In this document: positions 46,301-49,109 of the stretch, one piece after another
Numbering within the stretch: the stretch's first letter is position 1
Layout of the letters: each line of letters opens with the position of its first letter
Source: Mytilus edulis
Taxonomy: Eukaryota; Mollusca; Bivalvia; Mytilida; Mytilidae
Length of the DNA stretch: 64,000 nucleotides
Reading direction: 5' to 3'
Assembly (NCBI RefSeq): GCF_963676685.1
Contig: NC_092350.1
Coordinates: forward strand, 67,139,674 to 67,203,673
The notes under the pieces: generated by a model
Database searches by the model: none
Told to the model about the DNA's origin: nothing
Seen by the model: only the letters and a program-made list of their open reading frames with translations
Made by a program: the position numbers and the translations under genes

Positions 46301-46690
46301 TTAACACAAATGTTATCAGATATGAAAAAACATGAATTGCTGTGGACAGATTATGGATTAAGATCTCTTGCGAAAAATTCTTCTTTTTATCAACTGCCAA
46401 ATACAGTTACAGACCCACCTTATTGGAGAGGATCAATATGGATCAACATGAATTACTTGACTTTAAGCGGACTTTACTATTATCGTACAACCCCTGGGAA
46501 AAATCAAAAGCTGGCAACTGATGTTTATAATGAATTAAGAAGGAATATTATATCGAATGTTTACAAAGAATATAGCAAAAGAGGTTTTTTATTTGAACAA
46601 TACGATGATAAAACAGGGGCGGGAAAAGGTGCTCATCCATTCTCCGGGTGGTCAGCTCTTATTGTAGCTATAATGGCCGAGGAATATTAA
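4127..46690 (+). CDS. Modelled fusion: HEPN (DZIP3-like) cytosolic region, coiled coil, membrane anchor, GH63 glucosidase I
   Basis: The join is 4127-4843, 6287-6362, 21646-21747, 22730-23032, 31745-31924, 34333-34503, 35639-35734, 39748-40056, 40541-40720, 43904-44478, 44900-46690. All introns are GT-AG, every junction keeps phase, and the sum is 4500 nt, giving 1499 residues. Domains in order: HEPN with R153 and H158/H159; coiled coil (about 240-298); small alpha/beta modules (300-459); acidic Lys/Glu-rich linker (461-516); a second module (550-651); CX2CX5CX2C (678-690); charged stem; membrane anchor (about 750-770); GH63 (about 800-1499). By the positive-inside rule the HEPN end is cytosolic and GH63 luminal. 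Known: glucosidase I trims the outermost glucose of N-glycans in the ER, and HEPN domains are often RNases or scaffolds. Inference: one protein linking ER glycan handling to a HEPN effector. Alternative: two neighbouring genes, the second starting at 43999 or 43882. Introns 2 and 4 could hide further exons. Single-gene continuity is the uncertain part. Confidence 0.6.
4844..6286 (+). other. Intron 1 of the HEPN-MOGS model
   Basis: Donor GTAAGT, acceptor TTTCAG. The intron is mostly featureless A+T-rich DNA. It contains one well-formed candidate exon at 5371-5404, described separately. A 66-residue minus-strand frame near 4947-5147 has no recognisable content. Confidence 0.6.
5371..5404 (+). 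other. Candidate alternative cassette exon (phase 0 to 1)
   Basis: A strong polypyrimidine tract ending CTGTCTACAG precedes 34 nt open in the gene's frame (residues SLDERRFFIHI plus one base), followed by GTATAA. It enters at phase 0 and leaves at phase 1, exactly like exon 2, so it could replace exon 2 but could not be spliced in beside it without a frameshift. There is no other support. Confidence 0.3.
6287..6362 (+). CDS. Exon 2: short coiled-coil exon
   Basis: Acceptor TTTCAG and donor G|GTAATA give a 76-nt exon, phase 0 to 1. It encodes 25 residues ending SEIKEQNTEIVSLL, a charged helical stretch of the kind that follows the HEPN domain in related bivalve proteins. A second AG six bases downstream (exon from 6293) would keep the frame and drop two residues. 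Confidence 0.65.
6929..7956. mobile_element. Foldback element with tandem-repeat arms (CGCTAAAGTGCGATGGT)
   Basis: The left arm begins ACATATATGTAGGAC and contains about seven imperfect units of CGCTAAAGTGCGATGGT (roughly 6944-7091). The right arm contains about five units of the reverse complement, such as ATCGTACTTTAGCGTAGACC (7853-7947), and ends GTCCTACATATATAT. The middle (7092-7852) is non-coding. Ends and arms are mutually inverted. No transposase is encoded, so it is non-autonomous. A decayed arm of the same family lies at 3510-3669. Confidence 0.75.
7962..8402 (+). mobile_element. tRNA-derived SINE, long copy
   Basis: The tRNA-like head has a box A-like TGGTCTAGGGG near 8075 and a perfect box B, GGTTCGAATCC, at 8134-8144. 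An unrelated body follows up to the next copy. The next copy starts with the same CATCTTCATGCC at 8403, so the two form a direct repeat with a 441-base offset. A 70-codon plus frame crosses it but has no protein features. Confidence 0.8.
8403..8668 (+). mobile_element. tRNA-derived SINE, truncated copy
   Basis: Nearly identical to the first 265 bases of the neighbouring copy, with box B at 8575-8585. The body is cut off at a (TA)n run (8662-8690). The few single-base differences from the first copy suggest a recent duplication or insertion. Confidence 0.8.
8662..8697. repeat. (TA)n microsatellite
   Basis: A TA run with a GATATATAA tail joins the SINE body to a sequence (TCTGAATTATAGCCAACG onwards) that resembles the flank of the Penelope-like fragment near 14985. 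Confidence 0.85.
8698..8880 (+). repeat. Penelope-like element flank fragment
   Basis: TAGCCAACGATAAATCTTAC and the following GGGCGATG and ACAGTACACAAC blocks match, with changes, the sequence at 14988-15075 that flanks the GIY-YIG fragment, and its inverse at 16240-16290. It is probably a stray terminal piece of the same element. Confidence 0.55.
8887..9086 (+). repeat. Dispersed repeat family B, 3' fragment
   Basis: It contains GGAGTTTAGTATGACGTTCA, CACTGAAC, GGGGACAGCTG, GGATTGTTGTCTCTTTGACA and the shared 3' end CCCCATTTTCATTCTCAATT. Fuller copies lie at 13362-13693, 28052-28388 and 56174-56505, with a deleted copy at 40977-41213. Confidence 0.75.
9087..10792. other. Intronic DNA, mostly unassigned
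   Basis: A TTTGCCTTG duplication lies near 9612, an AT/TTGATTGATT-rich run near 10068-10108, and a minus-strand 102-codon frame at 9719-10027 is listed separately. The 10250-10780 part reads like non-coding interspersed repeat (ACAGAGTGGACGTGGCCGG is distinctive), but I cannot classify it. Confidence 0.45.
9719..10027 (-). CDS. Hypothetical 102-codon frame inside intron 2, opposite strand
   Basis: Not recognised. The frame has a basic N-terminal half (NRIKKMWYRKHNQNKPANKR) and an acidic Ser/Asp block (IEDDSSDTSSWKEQI), so its composition is more protein-like than most chance frames here. It has no signal peptide or membrane segment. It could be an exon relic, part of a decayed element, or chance. 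Confidence 0.2.
   Translation of the reverse strand: MFIGVFEMNRIKKMWYRKHNQNKPANKRRFRHSGVTKPSVTDYIRLCKKGRCHQPAIEDDSSDTSSWKEQILEMIGTSKHLSPKNLTCIISIKIKSSYNCLI
10793..11690 (-). pseudogene. Decayed reverse transcriptase fragment (YxDD type)
   Basis: Minus-strand translation gives, across several frameshifts and stops, recognisable RT blocks: VYRQVVGIPMAINCASLIAG (QVxGIPMGTxxAPxxAD motif, near 11440-11500), YRCLDDIF (YxDD motif, near 11325-11345), DDNRDDFSFPIA and SYGVYISQLLRCARVC (near 11050-11170), then a basic tail ending KFRSDPGQLIDP near 10795. The same motif order occurs at 32203-33235. It cannot be functional because at least one stop (LFL*CYE) and multiple frame changes are present. Confidence 0.8.
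11691..12428. other. Intronic DNA, unassigned
   Basis: No coding or repeat structure that I can support. The 61-codon plus frame at 11692-11877 has no recognisable features. Confidence 0.4.
12429..12602 (-). repeat. Dispersed repeat family A, copy 3 (inverted)
   Basis: AAGATGTGGTATTATTGCCA, AATGAGACAACTATCC, GGCCTTCAACAATGAGC, AAAGGCCCCGATAAGAC and AATTCAAACGAGAAAACTAA are the reverse complement of the family A blocks. Confidence 0.75.
12885..13215. repeat. Minisatellite of about 27 bp (TTTGCACATCATATAAGGATA)
   Basis: About a dozen imperfect units follow the pattern TTTGCACATCATATAAGGAT, with unit ends alternating between CACATCATATAAGG and CACATCATGTACGG. The two minus-strand reading frames over it, rich in repeated Tyr/Asp/Val patterns, are products of the repeat and not genes. 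Confidence 0.85.
13362..13693 (+). repeat. Dispersed repeat family B, full copy
   Basis: It begins CTAGAGGTATAGGGGAGGG and continues through AACTCCGCCGCATTTTTGCG, TGTCCCAAGTCAGGAGCC, GGCGTTCATTATCACTGAAC and GGACGCCTCCGGGTGCGG to CCCCATTTCCATTCTCAATT. It is the same family as the copies at 28052 and 56174. No coding sequence; family class not determined. Confidence 0.85.
14470..14645 (+). repeat. Dispersed repeat family A, copy 4
   Basis: GGCCGTTAGTTTTCTC, TTTGGGGCCTTTTATGGCTC, CAGTGACCTATAGTTG and TTATCTCATTGACAATCATA follow the family A order. Just upstream, TGTCCCAAGTCAGGAGCCTG is shared with family B, which suggests the two families share a module. Confidence 0.7.
14671..14880 (+). pseudogene. 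Decayed DDE transposase fragment (Tc1/IS630-like)
   Basis: MNHSGFHHRRFAEN and VGHRHTDLSYTNL match, with decay, the segment VIDNCGFHHRDGRFAE and PGHRHIDLLYQPPYHPDLNT of the transposase relic at 17935-18834. The usual Asp-Asn of the second DDE aspartate is changed to Asn-His here, and the PPYHPDLN block has drifted. It is non-functional and lies inside element I. Confidence 0.7.
14955..16317 (-). mobile_element. Penelope-like retroelement fragment with inverted flanks
   Basis: (TA)n plus TGACTGAATAAATAGTCAAC, CAGGGCGATG and ACAAGTCAAAAAGGGTACAA on the left (14961-15105) recur inverted on the right (16230-16317), where AATGGTGATGTTGTACCC runs into (TA)n. The coding part is a minus-strand C-terminal region with GIY-YIG endonuclease (15717-16250). 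Inverted terminal pieces flanking a 5'-truncated body are typical of Penelope-like elements (family knowledge). No RT domain is seen here. Confidence 0.75.
15717..16250 (-). pseudogene. Penelope-like GIY-YIG endonuclease domain
   Basis: Reading leftward from 16250: NPPVLAFRRPASLKDLFVRA, a Cys cluster ending CGNRRCLTCQQ, then one in-frame TGA, then SVNTIYCNVTCKTQNVVYLL, QCRCGMQYVGETEQPFNKRM, GHRSDY, RERFWIRKLRT and SPEGINEK. VYLLQC and QYVGETE correspond to the GIY and YIG strands, and the His, Arg and Glu positions of the domain are present. The 110-residue open frame is 15717-16049. Only the single stop and the missing upstream RT mark it as broken. Confidence 0.85.
16360..16440 (-). repeat. 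tRNA-like (SINE-like) fragment
   Basis: On the minus strand GAGTTCGAATCCCG (near 16388-16401) is a box B-like sequence followed by TTGAGGGACGGAC. The upstream part is too short to show a convincing box A. It is probably a SINE relic, not a tRNA gene. Confidence 0.45.
16634..16853. mobile_element. MITE with about 50-bp inverted ends
   Basis: The left end AATAGTGCTCTTCACGGTTA, TTCGGCCATATTGGATAGGG and GGCAGATTTT is mirrored on the right by AAAATCTGCCCCTATTC, AATATGGCCGAACTATTACC and GTGAAGAGCCCTATT. The total is about 220 bp with no coding capacity. No target duplication is certain. Confidence 0.85.
17570..17680 (-). repeat. Dispersed repeat family A fragment
   Basis: AAAGATGTGGTATGATTTCT, AACGAGATAACTCTTCGC, AAATGACACAGAAATTATCA and CCGCATAGTCAGCTATAA match the inverted family A copy at 12429. 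Confidence 0.7.
17935..18834 (-). pseudogene. Decayed Tc1/IS630-like transposase
   Basis: From the right end, the minus strand reads an HTH-like N-terminal part (HYAVSHNTVCNVIDKYQFYG, then SVSPVTY, frame 18607-18834), a middle part (frame 18232-18471) and a C-terminal DDE part with VVIDNCGFHH (second catalytic Asp), PGHRHIDLLYQPPYHP and DLNTCE (third acidic residue). The HTH, DxN and PPYxPDLNxxE order is diagnostic for this superfamily. Frameshifts separate the three blocks, so it is inactive. It lies inside element II. Confidence 0.8.
19348..19724. mobile_element. MITE with nested GATCGATC palindromes
   Basis: Ends CTAAGACCCCGTTTACACTG (left) and GTGTAAACGGCGTCTTAG (right) are inverted. Inside, the phrase (T/G)GTGTAAACG recurs several times, each next to an AGATCGATCTT-type palindrome. 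A perfect 22-bp palindrome lies at 19612-19633 and a near copy at 19504-19525. Non-coding: the 73-codon minus frame across it is chance. Confidence 0.8.
19914..19930. repeat. Poly-C tract
   Basis: A run of 17 consecutive C followed by GCCCC. Similar G or C runs occur near 33319, 33497, 36403 and 49148. Confidence 0.95.
20337..21645. other. Last part of intron 2, unassigned
   Basis: A+T-rich, with no inverted repeat or coding block recognised. The acceptor ATTGTAG of exon 3 closes it. Confidence 0.45.
21646..21747 (+). CDS. Exon 3: coiled-coil exon
   Basis: Acceptor AATTGTAG, donor G|GTAATT; 102 nt, phase 1 to 1. The frame is open and heptad-like (QLNERIGRLEQSIELNELVS), then SNVWQRPIDDKEL. 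It joins exon 2 as ...SLL-G-QLNER and extends the coil that starts after the HEPN domain. The other two frames contain stops. Confidence 0.7.
22730..23032 (+). CDS. Exon 4: small alpha/beta module
   Basis: Acceptor TTGTTTAG, donor G|GTAAAA; 303 nt, phase 1 to 1, 100 whole codons. Residues NEAIKRLSATTADDD, then KGCILLQMTSNKEIFI, NEESLRSAIRSLATRIVEAG and EIDTSVESSMTIVLTF give a beta-alpha-beta pattern. I associate it from memory with a module that follows HEPN-coiled-coil regions in bivalve proteins; the name is unknown to me. An upstream ATG at 22663 gives a signal-peptide-like run, but that is the polypyrimidine tract read as protein. Confidence 0.85.
23033..24936 (+). other. Intron 4, first part: nothing recognised
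   Basis: A+T-rich. No repeats with clear ends, no coding exon in the needed phase found by eye. Confidence 0.4.
24937..25153. mobile_element. MITE with TTAA ends
   Basis: TTAAGGGGGTAGACCTCGGT at the left and ACCTAGGTCTACCTCCTTAA at the right are inverted. TTAA at both extremes fits a piggyBac-type target site, although it could simply be part of the inverted repeat. 217 bp, non-coding. Confidence 0.75.
25631..25728. repeat. Short foldback repeat (about 38-bp arms)
   Basis: GGTTAGACAATACTTGGTCA, GGTTTTATGGAGATTTAA and the inverse arm TTAAATCTTTATGAAACATG, ACCCAAGTATTGTCTGACC form a near-perfect hairpin with a short loop. Confidence 0.85.
26920..27135 (+). repeat. Dispersed repeat family C, copy 1
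   Basis: ACTCTGAGGAAAAAATCAG, TCAAATGACAAAATCAAAAG, CACATCAAACGAATA, ACAACTGTCATAGTCCTGAC and TTGAACCTGGTTTTAATGCT define the family. Other copies: 35879-36085 (plus), 37190-37505 (minus), 48380-48690 (minus), and a fragment near 27480-27640 (minus). The rest of 25729-28051 holds nothing I can name. Confidence 0.7.
28052..28388 (+). repeat. Dispersed repeat family B, full copy
   Basis: The block order is the same as at 13362: TAGATGTATTAGGGGAGGG, AACCCCGCCGCATTTTTGC, AAAGTCAGGAGTCTCTAGCC, CCTCCGGGCGAGGGAATTTC, CATTTCCATTCTCAATTTTC. Confidence 0.85.
29433..30464. mobile_element. TG...CA-ended element (possible solo LTR) with TTAT flanks
   Basis: It starts TGTAACGAAAACC and ends CCATTTCGTTACA, flanked on both sides by TTAT. 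The TG...CA ends and a 4-bp duplication suit an LTR. Inside, ACAACTGGCGACCC near 29558 looks like the junction of a short LTR with a primer-binding site, and CTGGTATCGTGGTACTT-type phrases repeat near 29580-29690. No gag or pol. It could also be a TIR element. 28389-29432 on its left is unassigned. Confidence 0.5.
30465..31744 (+). other. End of intron 4, unassigned
   Basis: No coding block recognised. The 75-codon plus frame at 31383-31610 and the 64-codon minus frame at 30912-31106 show no features. It closes with the TTTCAG acceptor. Confidence 0.4.
31745..31924 (+). CDS. Exon 5 of the HEPN-MOGS model
   Basis: Acceptor TATTTCAG, donor G|GTATAT; 180 nt, phase 1 to 1. The open frame reads EERNIVCFMLSKYGILNEAK, then EGKNEVEFVISSRMCMVAED and an acidic, Gln-rich end (EEQTKDLQTI). 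It is a short mixed alpha/beta segment with no family I can name. Its place in the gene rests on splice-site quality, phase and open frame. Confidence 0.7.
32203..33235 (-). pseudogene. Decayed reverse transcriptase element with 3' tail
   Basis: Minus-strand blocks in order: QQTVAIPMGTRCAPLLADLF (near 33075-33130), RYIDDVLSLNNS (YxDD, near 32960-32990), a one-base frame break, then IYPIELEIKDTTD, SYLDLHLEIDNEGRLKTKLY, DKRDDFSFPIVNFP and PAYGVYISQLIRYSRACISY. A further shifted block follows with DRGLLLTRKLLNQEF and SSLRKFYGRQHELLDRYGI. The tail ends near 32203 with the inverse of GGGACGAAAGATACCAAAGG. That tail recurs alone at 39062-39440 and, split in two, at 49726-51810. It lies in intron 5; not functional. 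Confidence 0.85.
33288..33548. mobile_element. MITE with AGGGAGYWACCATTTGATTT ends
   Basis: TAAGGGAGTAACCATTTGAT at the left is inverted at the right (ATCAAATGGTAGCTCCCTAA). A G-run follows the left arm and a C-run precedes the right arm, and AAAAAGGCAGGA recurs between them. About 260 bp. Confidence 0.8.
34333..34503 (+). CDS. Exon 6: acidic Lys/Glu-rich linker
   Basis: Acceptor TTAATGTAG, donor G|GTAACG; 171 nt, phase 1 to 1. The 56 codons read VDEPPTIMKKEKDTSLKLIE, then DHDDFSKIESNIKEDENLKI and PKEEEKKKLHGMTNKQ. It is a low-complexity, probably disordered linker between the two folded modules. The composition differs sharply from the surrounding intron. Confidence 0.7.
34681..34856. repeat. 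Foldback repeat with arms of about 45 bp
   Basis: ATTAGGAGATAACTGTACAT, GTATTGTATTTTAAGCTTGG and CCTTCGTAAAAC are mirrored by GTTTTGCTAAGGCCAATGC, AAGCCTAAAACACAATACAG and TTATCTCCATTCTAAT. A small internal inverted repeat (TTTACTGTCGC with GCGACAGTAAA) sits in the loop. Confidence 0.8.
35639..35734 (+). CDS. Exon 7 of the HEPN-MOGS model
   Basis: Acceptor GCTTGCAG, donor G|GTAAAC; 96 nt, phase 1 to 1. It encodes DVLHISLQNIKCELILKPMS and FDLEQSLEAEKI. The last twelve residues resemble the coil of exon 3 (LEQSIEL). It is short, so the call rests on splice signals, phase and open frame. Confidence 0.6.
35879..36085 (+). repeat. Dispersed repeat family C, copy 2
   Basis: GAAGTCCGGGGAAAATTC, ACACATCAAACGAATAGAC, AACAACTGTCATATTCCTGA and TGTACCTGGTTTTATAGTGC follow the order seen at 26920. 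Confidence 0.7.
36086..37189 (+). other. Intron 7, unassigned part
   Basis: A poly-T/poly-G junction lies near 36390-36415. Otherwise nothing is recognised. Confidence 0.4.
37190..37505 (-). repeat. Dispersed repeat family C, copy 3 (inverted)
   Basis: GATGACTGCTGTACCCATAT, AAAATGCCTGTACCAAGTCA and GTTTTCTCGTTTGATTTTGC are the reverse of family C blocks. The small reading frames here are repeat-derived. Confidence 0.65.
38659..38717 (+). other. Candidate alternative terminal exon in phase
   Basis: After GATTTTATAG, an 18-codon stretch in phase 1 (EKNKTDVGIEQHSVEPGMD counting the junction codon) ends in TGA. If used after exon 7, it would end a HEPN-only protein at about 535 residues. It is acidic like the neighbouring linker. 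Chance is quite possible at this length. Confidence 0.25.
39062..39440 (-). repeat. 3' tail of the RT element, second copy
   Basis: GACGAAAGATATCAGAGGGA, AACTGATAACGCCGTGGCTA, GTGCTCCGGAGGGGTAAGCA, GATCCTGCTCCACATGAGGC and ACATATCCGATATCATCTGT match 32209-32600 block by block. It is a truncated copy in intron 7. Confidence 0.8.
39748..40056 (+). CDS. Exon 8: second small alpha/beta module
   Basis: Acceptor AAAACACAG, donor G|GTAAAA; 309 nt, phase 1 to 1. It encodes HIVQWMMHCPSTWKLSSIVE, ESSELISTSSDEKEHLLTIR, TKTQRTVFSSLSTTEFVVKT and FVNKIITQCNLQIVSSENVL, ending SIALLSREDAI. Length, phase and pattern (two strands, a long helix, a final strand) parallel exon 4, which suggests an ancient internal duplication with little residue identity left. 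Confidence 0.8.
40541..40720 (+). CDS. Exon 9: CX2CX5CX2C and charged stem
   Basis: Acceptor TTTTATGCAG, donor C|GTAAGT; 180 nt, phase 1 to 1. After NSSDAIEIQNKFTALDD comes VVCIHCLKQFECYKC (model residues 678-690), a compact four-cysteine arrangement that could bind zinc. The charged helix QLYEENTLKREQE then leads into the N-terminal part of exon 10. It is the last exon before the membrane anchor. Confidence 0.8.
40977..41213 (+). repeat. Dispersed repeat family B, internally deleted copy
   Basis: AACACCGCCGCATGTTTGTG, CAGGAGCCTCTGGCCTTTGT, GAGTTTGGTATGACGTCC and GGGGCCAGCTGTCGACTGTT are followed directly by the 3' end CATTCCCAATTTTCATTCTC. The GGACGCCTCCGGG segment found in full copies is missing. 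Confidence 0.8.
41354..41630 (+). other. Candidate alternative terminal exon in phase
   Basis: After TTTAAAGCAG, the frame in phase 1 stays open for about 91 codons to TAA at 41628-41630 (EVYRRSTYYSFKIVQEFL, then GLYQDSINEKIRSFLQKRI). Used after exon 9, it would end the HEPN protein without the membrane anchor. The polypyrimidine tract is weak and the protein is not recognised. Confidence 0.25.
41831..42361. mobile_element. hAT-like MITE with 8-bp target duplication
   Basis: The left end CATCTTCGCTGGCCAAGGGT, TACGATCCACTTCCC is inverted at the right end, GGGAAGTGGATCGTAACCCT, TGGCTAGCGAAGATG. The flanks TTTTTATA (41823-41830) and TTGTTATA (42362-42369) match at 7 of 8 positions, as expected for a hAT-type duplication. 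531 bp, non-coding. Confidence 0.85.
42370..43903 (+). other. Rest of intron 9, unassigned
   Basis: A poly-T run lies near 43318. No coding block in the needed phase is apparent. An ATG at 43882 is in frame with exon 10 across its acceptor, with an in-frame TAA six bases upstream of it, so a transcript starting here could also translate exon 10. Confidence 0.4.
43904..44478 (+). CDS. Exon 10: membrane anchor and N-terminal part of glucosidase I
   Basis: Acceptor TTTATTTGCAG, donor AAG|GTACGA; phase 1 in, phase 0 out. The exon opens with a charged stem (ENETRDLSRHESLTRLKKPP), then KVCMRVC and a hydrophobic run PAVITVLLLCLSILLAYHW (about 750-770). Basic residues before the run predict type II topology. 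The luminal part starts with GH63 signatures YWGTYRANLYFGMKTRSPR, GLMWFEE, YGWKKHDGKSFGIQEI and DDWSWRISVLP. The sequon NST at model residue 792 fits luminal exposure. An internal ATG at 43999 (MRVCMTYYPAV) would make a plausible start for a stand-alone glucosidase I of about 756 residues. Confidence 0.95.
44900..46690 (+). CDS. Exon 11: catalytic GH63 domain of mannosyl-oligosaccharide glucosidase
   Basis: Acceptor TGTTTTTAG, phase 0, 596 codons then TAA. GH63 landmarks in order: PSRSNFPRGFLWNVGFDNLL, REQILGEEAKARCPDEF, NPPTLFL, SGFDDYPRASHPS (putative catalytic acid Asp, about 1260-1261), KELHLDLRCW, SFGYASLFP, DPPYWRGSIWINMNYL and RGFLFEQYDD (putative base Glu, about 1469). From memory the animal consensus is WDEGFH and ERHxDLRCW, so WNVGFD and ELH are departures while the two catalytic acids remain. 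Sequons NFS, NNT, NTS and NSS suit the ER lumen. Full length, no frameshift. It acts on the terminal glucose of Glc3Man9GlcNAc2 if active. The first AATAAA I see downstream is near 47618. Confidence 0.95.
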   Translation, partial: KEKRSTIVSLFVYFALEDDEKLYHYTENDRITCIGGYSEELGNFSITFPPVKKTKRVKYSRLVTKHEGFTQLEDVLLQYMSSANWNNTHYFTALRQLMPHKKTNLFVHQVTGEIPLEIDVVYETGDYNYNSYSMKGHILTQSLKEASIEFDKRFASTFDLKSKGFTLKEIDFAKAGISNLLGEISYFYGSSRVKSKYSTTPLDYWPAALYTSIPSRSNFPRGFLWNVGFDNLLISLWDPKITEDIIGHWLDLLNKEGWIPREQILGEEAKARCPDEFIVQENKNANPPTLFLTIQYLMRRGIVDKTFLEKIFPRLKVMFDWYNTSQAGLLPSTYYWRGRHYNVIHQINPLTPSSGFDDYPRASHPSSKELHLDLRCWMALASRAMSDIGKKIKKEWQIYEDTHQLLIDNDLLDKYHWSSLKSMYSDIGLHAPLKYRGHKPKLLYINSFGYASLFPIMLKIIDPESGRLTQMLSDMKKHELLWTDYGLRSLAKNSSFYQLPNTVTDPPYWRGSIWINMNYLTLSGLYYYRTTPGKNQKLATDVYNELRRNIISNVYKEYSKRGFLFEQYDDKTGAGKGAHPFSGWSALIVAIMAEEY

Positions 46691-47029
46691 AGATGGACTT
46701 TTTCGTATTTGAAGATATGTTGTTGTTAAAACGACAATGAGGACGCGACAAAAAGCTTTCTGAAAACTAAATATTTTTTCTATATAAAGTCACTGAACTA
46801 TTGCTTTTATTGAAATTCAACCGGTTTTCATGATATCATATTTCAAAGTCGGTTTGAGTTAACATAACAAGCAATTTTAAAACATTAATTAACACTATTC
46901 GTATAGATACAATTTAGCAAGACTTCACATTGGCTCCTGCATCAAATCAAACTTTCCATAAACTATATTTTGTTTTTGGTCTCGTCCTTTCCGTTTTGAT
47001 ACTACCGCAAAAAATTTTGGCGTTCGTAT

Positions 47030-47990
47030 AATGGTATGATGTCGTCGTCTGCGTCGTCCGCGTCGTCGTCCGAAGATAAATTAGGTGTCCGTACAATAAC
47101 TTTAGTTTAAGTGTAATGGATCTCTATGAAATTTTATCAGAAGGATCAACACCTCAAAAGGAAGGTTGGGATTGATTTTGGGGATGATGGTCCAAACCGT
47201 TTTGGAATTAAGAGCCCAAAAGGAGCCAAAAGAATTATTTTTCTACTATCAGGATATCAACTTGTGTTATAATATTTTAATTGCTCCGAAATTGTACCAC
47301 AATGTTTAATACCACAGGTCAAAGTTTTGGATCGATTTTGGGGGTTATGGTCCCAAAGGTTTAGGAATTACGGACCAAAAAGGGGGCCCACAATAAGCAT
47401 TTTTGTAGTTTTCAAAAAATAACTTGTGTTTAAGTGTATGAATCTCTCTGAAATTATACCACAAGTTTCCATACCATGAAGGGATGGTTAGTATTGACTT
47501 TCGGGGGTAACAGATCAAAATGTTTTGGAATTAGGGGCAAACAAAGGAAAAAAAATAGTTTGTTGGTCAATGGACAATTAAGACAATTTAAAAACAGTTT
47601 AAGGTAGATAACTCAAAAATAAAAAAACATACAATGTTGGATATGTTCGGATTTACCTCCCGTACACTTCTTGTAAATTATGTATAAAAGAGGTTTTTGA
47701 CTAATTGCAAAAAAAGGGGGCTGGTAGTAGTTTTCAATTTAGTTTTTTCAAAATTTCTCAAATTCCAAATTCTTGAAAAGTTTAAAGAAGAAATCTTCAA
47801 TTGCACAATATTGAACAATAAATTTGTAAGATCTTGACATTTGTTTTGTGTCAGAAACTCATATTATGTCAATTTTGTTTTATCACAATCCAAACGCAGA
47901 GCCATAAATGCCCCAACTGTTAAGGGTTCAACCTCTGCTGTTGTATAAAGCTGCGCCCTGCGGAGCACCTAGTTTGAATAAGCTTTTGAC
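47030..47990. repeat. Imperfect tandem repeat of roughly 130-150 bp
   Basis: Three successive units share a GATTTTGGGGGTTATGGTCC-like phrase, TTTTGGAATTAGGGGCCAAA-like phrase, then GTGTAATGGATCTCTATGAA-like phrase (near 47110, 47320 and 47490). They are preceded by a GTCGTC-rich run (47041-47075). The end near 47940, GCTGCGCCCTGCGGAGCAC, is distinctive. Non-coding, probably part of an interspersed repeat. Confidence 0.65.
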
Positions 47991-48379
47991 GGTCTTCGAC
48001 ATAAGTTTTCCCCTCATTATTTTTTGCCATTTGTTATCATCTAACGAACAATTGATGTGATATAACATTAGTCCGCATACTATTCAACTGTTCTATCCAT
48101 TGTTATTTAAACTGTTAATGCATTCAATTACCACTTTCTCTTGATTAATATCTTATTTGTTTAGTTTTTGTCACATTTTCTATTCCATTTAACTGTTTTC
48201 TCCCTTGATATTGCTTTTATAGAGTGTCAATTGTTTACAGGATTATAATAAGCTTGAGAATAAGAAATTTCTTGAACGGAAACTGGAAACCTATAGTTCA
48301 TTAATTATAGTTTCGTCAGTCATGTTTATTTTGTAAATTATTTTTTTATAAGTAAGATGTTAATTTTAATTAGGATTAT

Positions 48380-48690
48380 ACATTGTAACACAATGTTGAC
48401 TGCTGTACTCCTATTTTTGACATTTTTTTACCTCTTATGTCTGTTTGTTTGGTTCACAAATTGTTGTCAATATAATGGAATTTGATATGACTGTCATTTA
48501 AGTGAGAGGTTGAGTAAGCTTTAAAAACAGGTTTAATCCATCATTTTGTACCAAAGCAGGAATAAGACAGTTGTTATCCATTCCTTTGGTGTGGTTGTGC
48601 TTTTGATTTTGTCCTTTGAATATGAACTTTTCGTTTTGAACTTTCCTATGAGTTCAGTTTTCTTGTGATTTTACCTTTCACATGTCTTAA
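48380..48690 (-). repeat. Dispersed repeat family C, copy 4 (inverted)
   Basis: GTTGACTGCTGTACTCCTAT, TTATGTCTGTTTGTTTGG, GACTGTCATTTAAGTGAGAG, GTACCAAAGCAGGAATAAGA and TATGAGTTCAGTTTTCTTGT parallel 37190-37505. Confidence 0.65.
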
Positions 48691-49058
48691 AGTCACTTTA
48701 TACTGCTTCTGTAGTAAACGATATAACTAACAAAATCATCTAAAATAAATGCTCAATATTTTTTTTTTATTCAAAGTCAATATCACAGTCCTCCATTTCT
48801 GTACTGTACATTTCAAAAAATTTCTTTTTATACCAGTTTCTTCCAGACACCTGTTAAATAATAAAACTCATTTTAACGGTATTAAATATTGAAAAGAAAT
48901 AAACATTGCAATTTTTATTGCATAAAATATTTTAAAATAAGTTAAACAATGGACTCACAGGTTTTGAAAATAAAATAAAACGTTGAACTATCAAATTAAA
49001 TGTATATGTTTTAGTTATTGACCAAGCAAGTCAGTATATTGGATTTCATCTGCACTGC

Positions 49059-49109
49059 TTGTGTGACCCTGATACGTCGATACGTCGTTCGGGTTAAAGG
49101 GTCACACGA
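49059..49109. repeat. Hairpin GTGTGACCC ... GGGTCACAC
   Basis: A 9-base perfect stem flanks a loop containing ACGTCGATACGTCG. It may be one end of a small repeat. No function is assigned. 49110-49725 is otherwise unassigned apart from a G-run near 49148. Confidence 0.5.
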
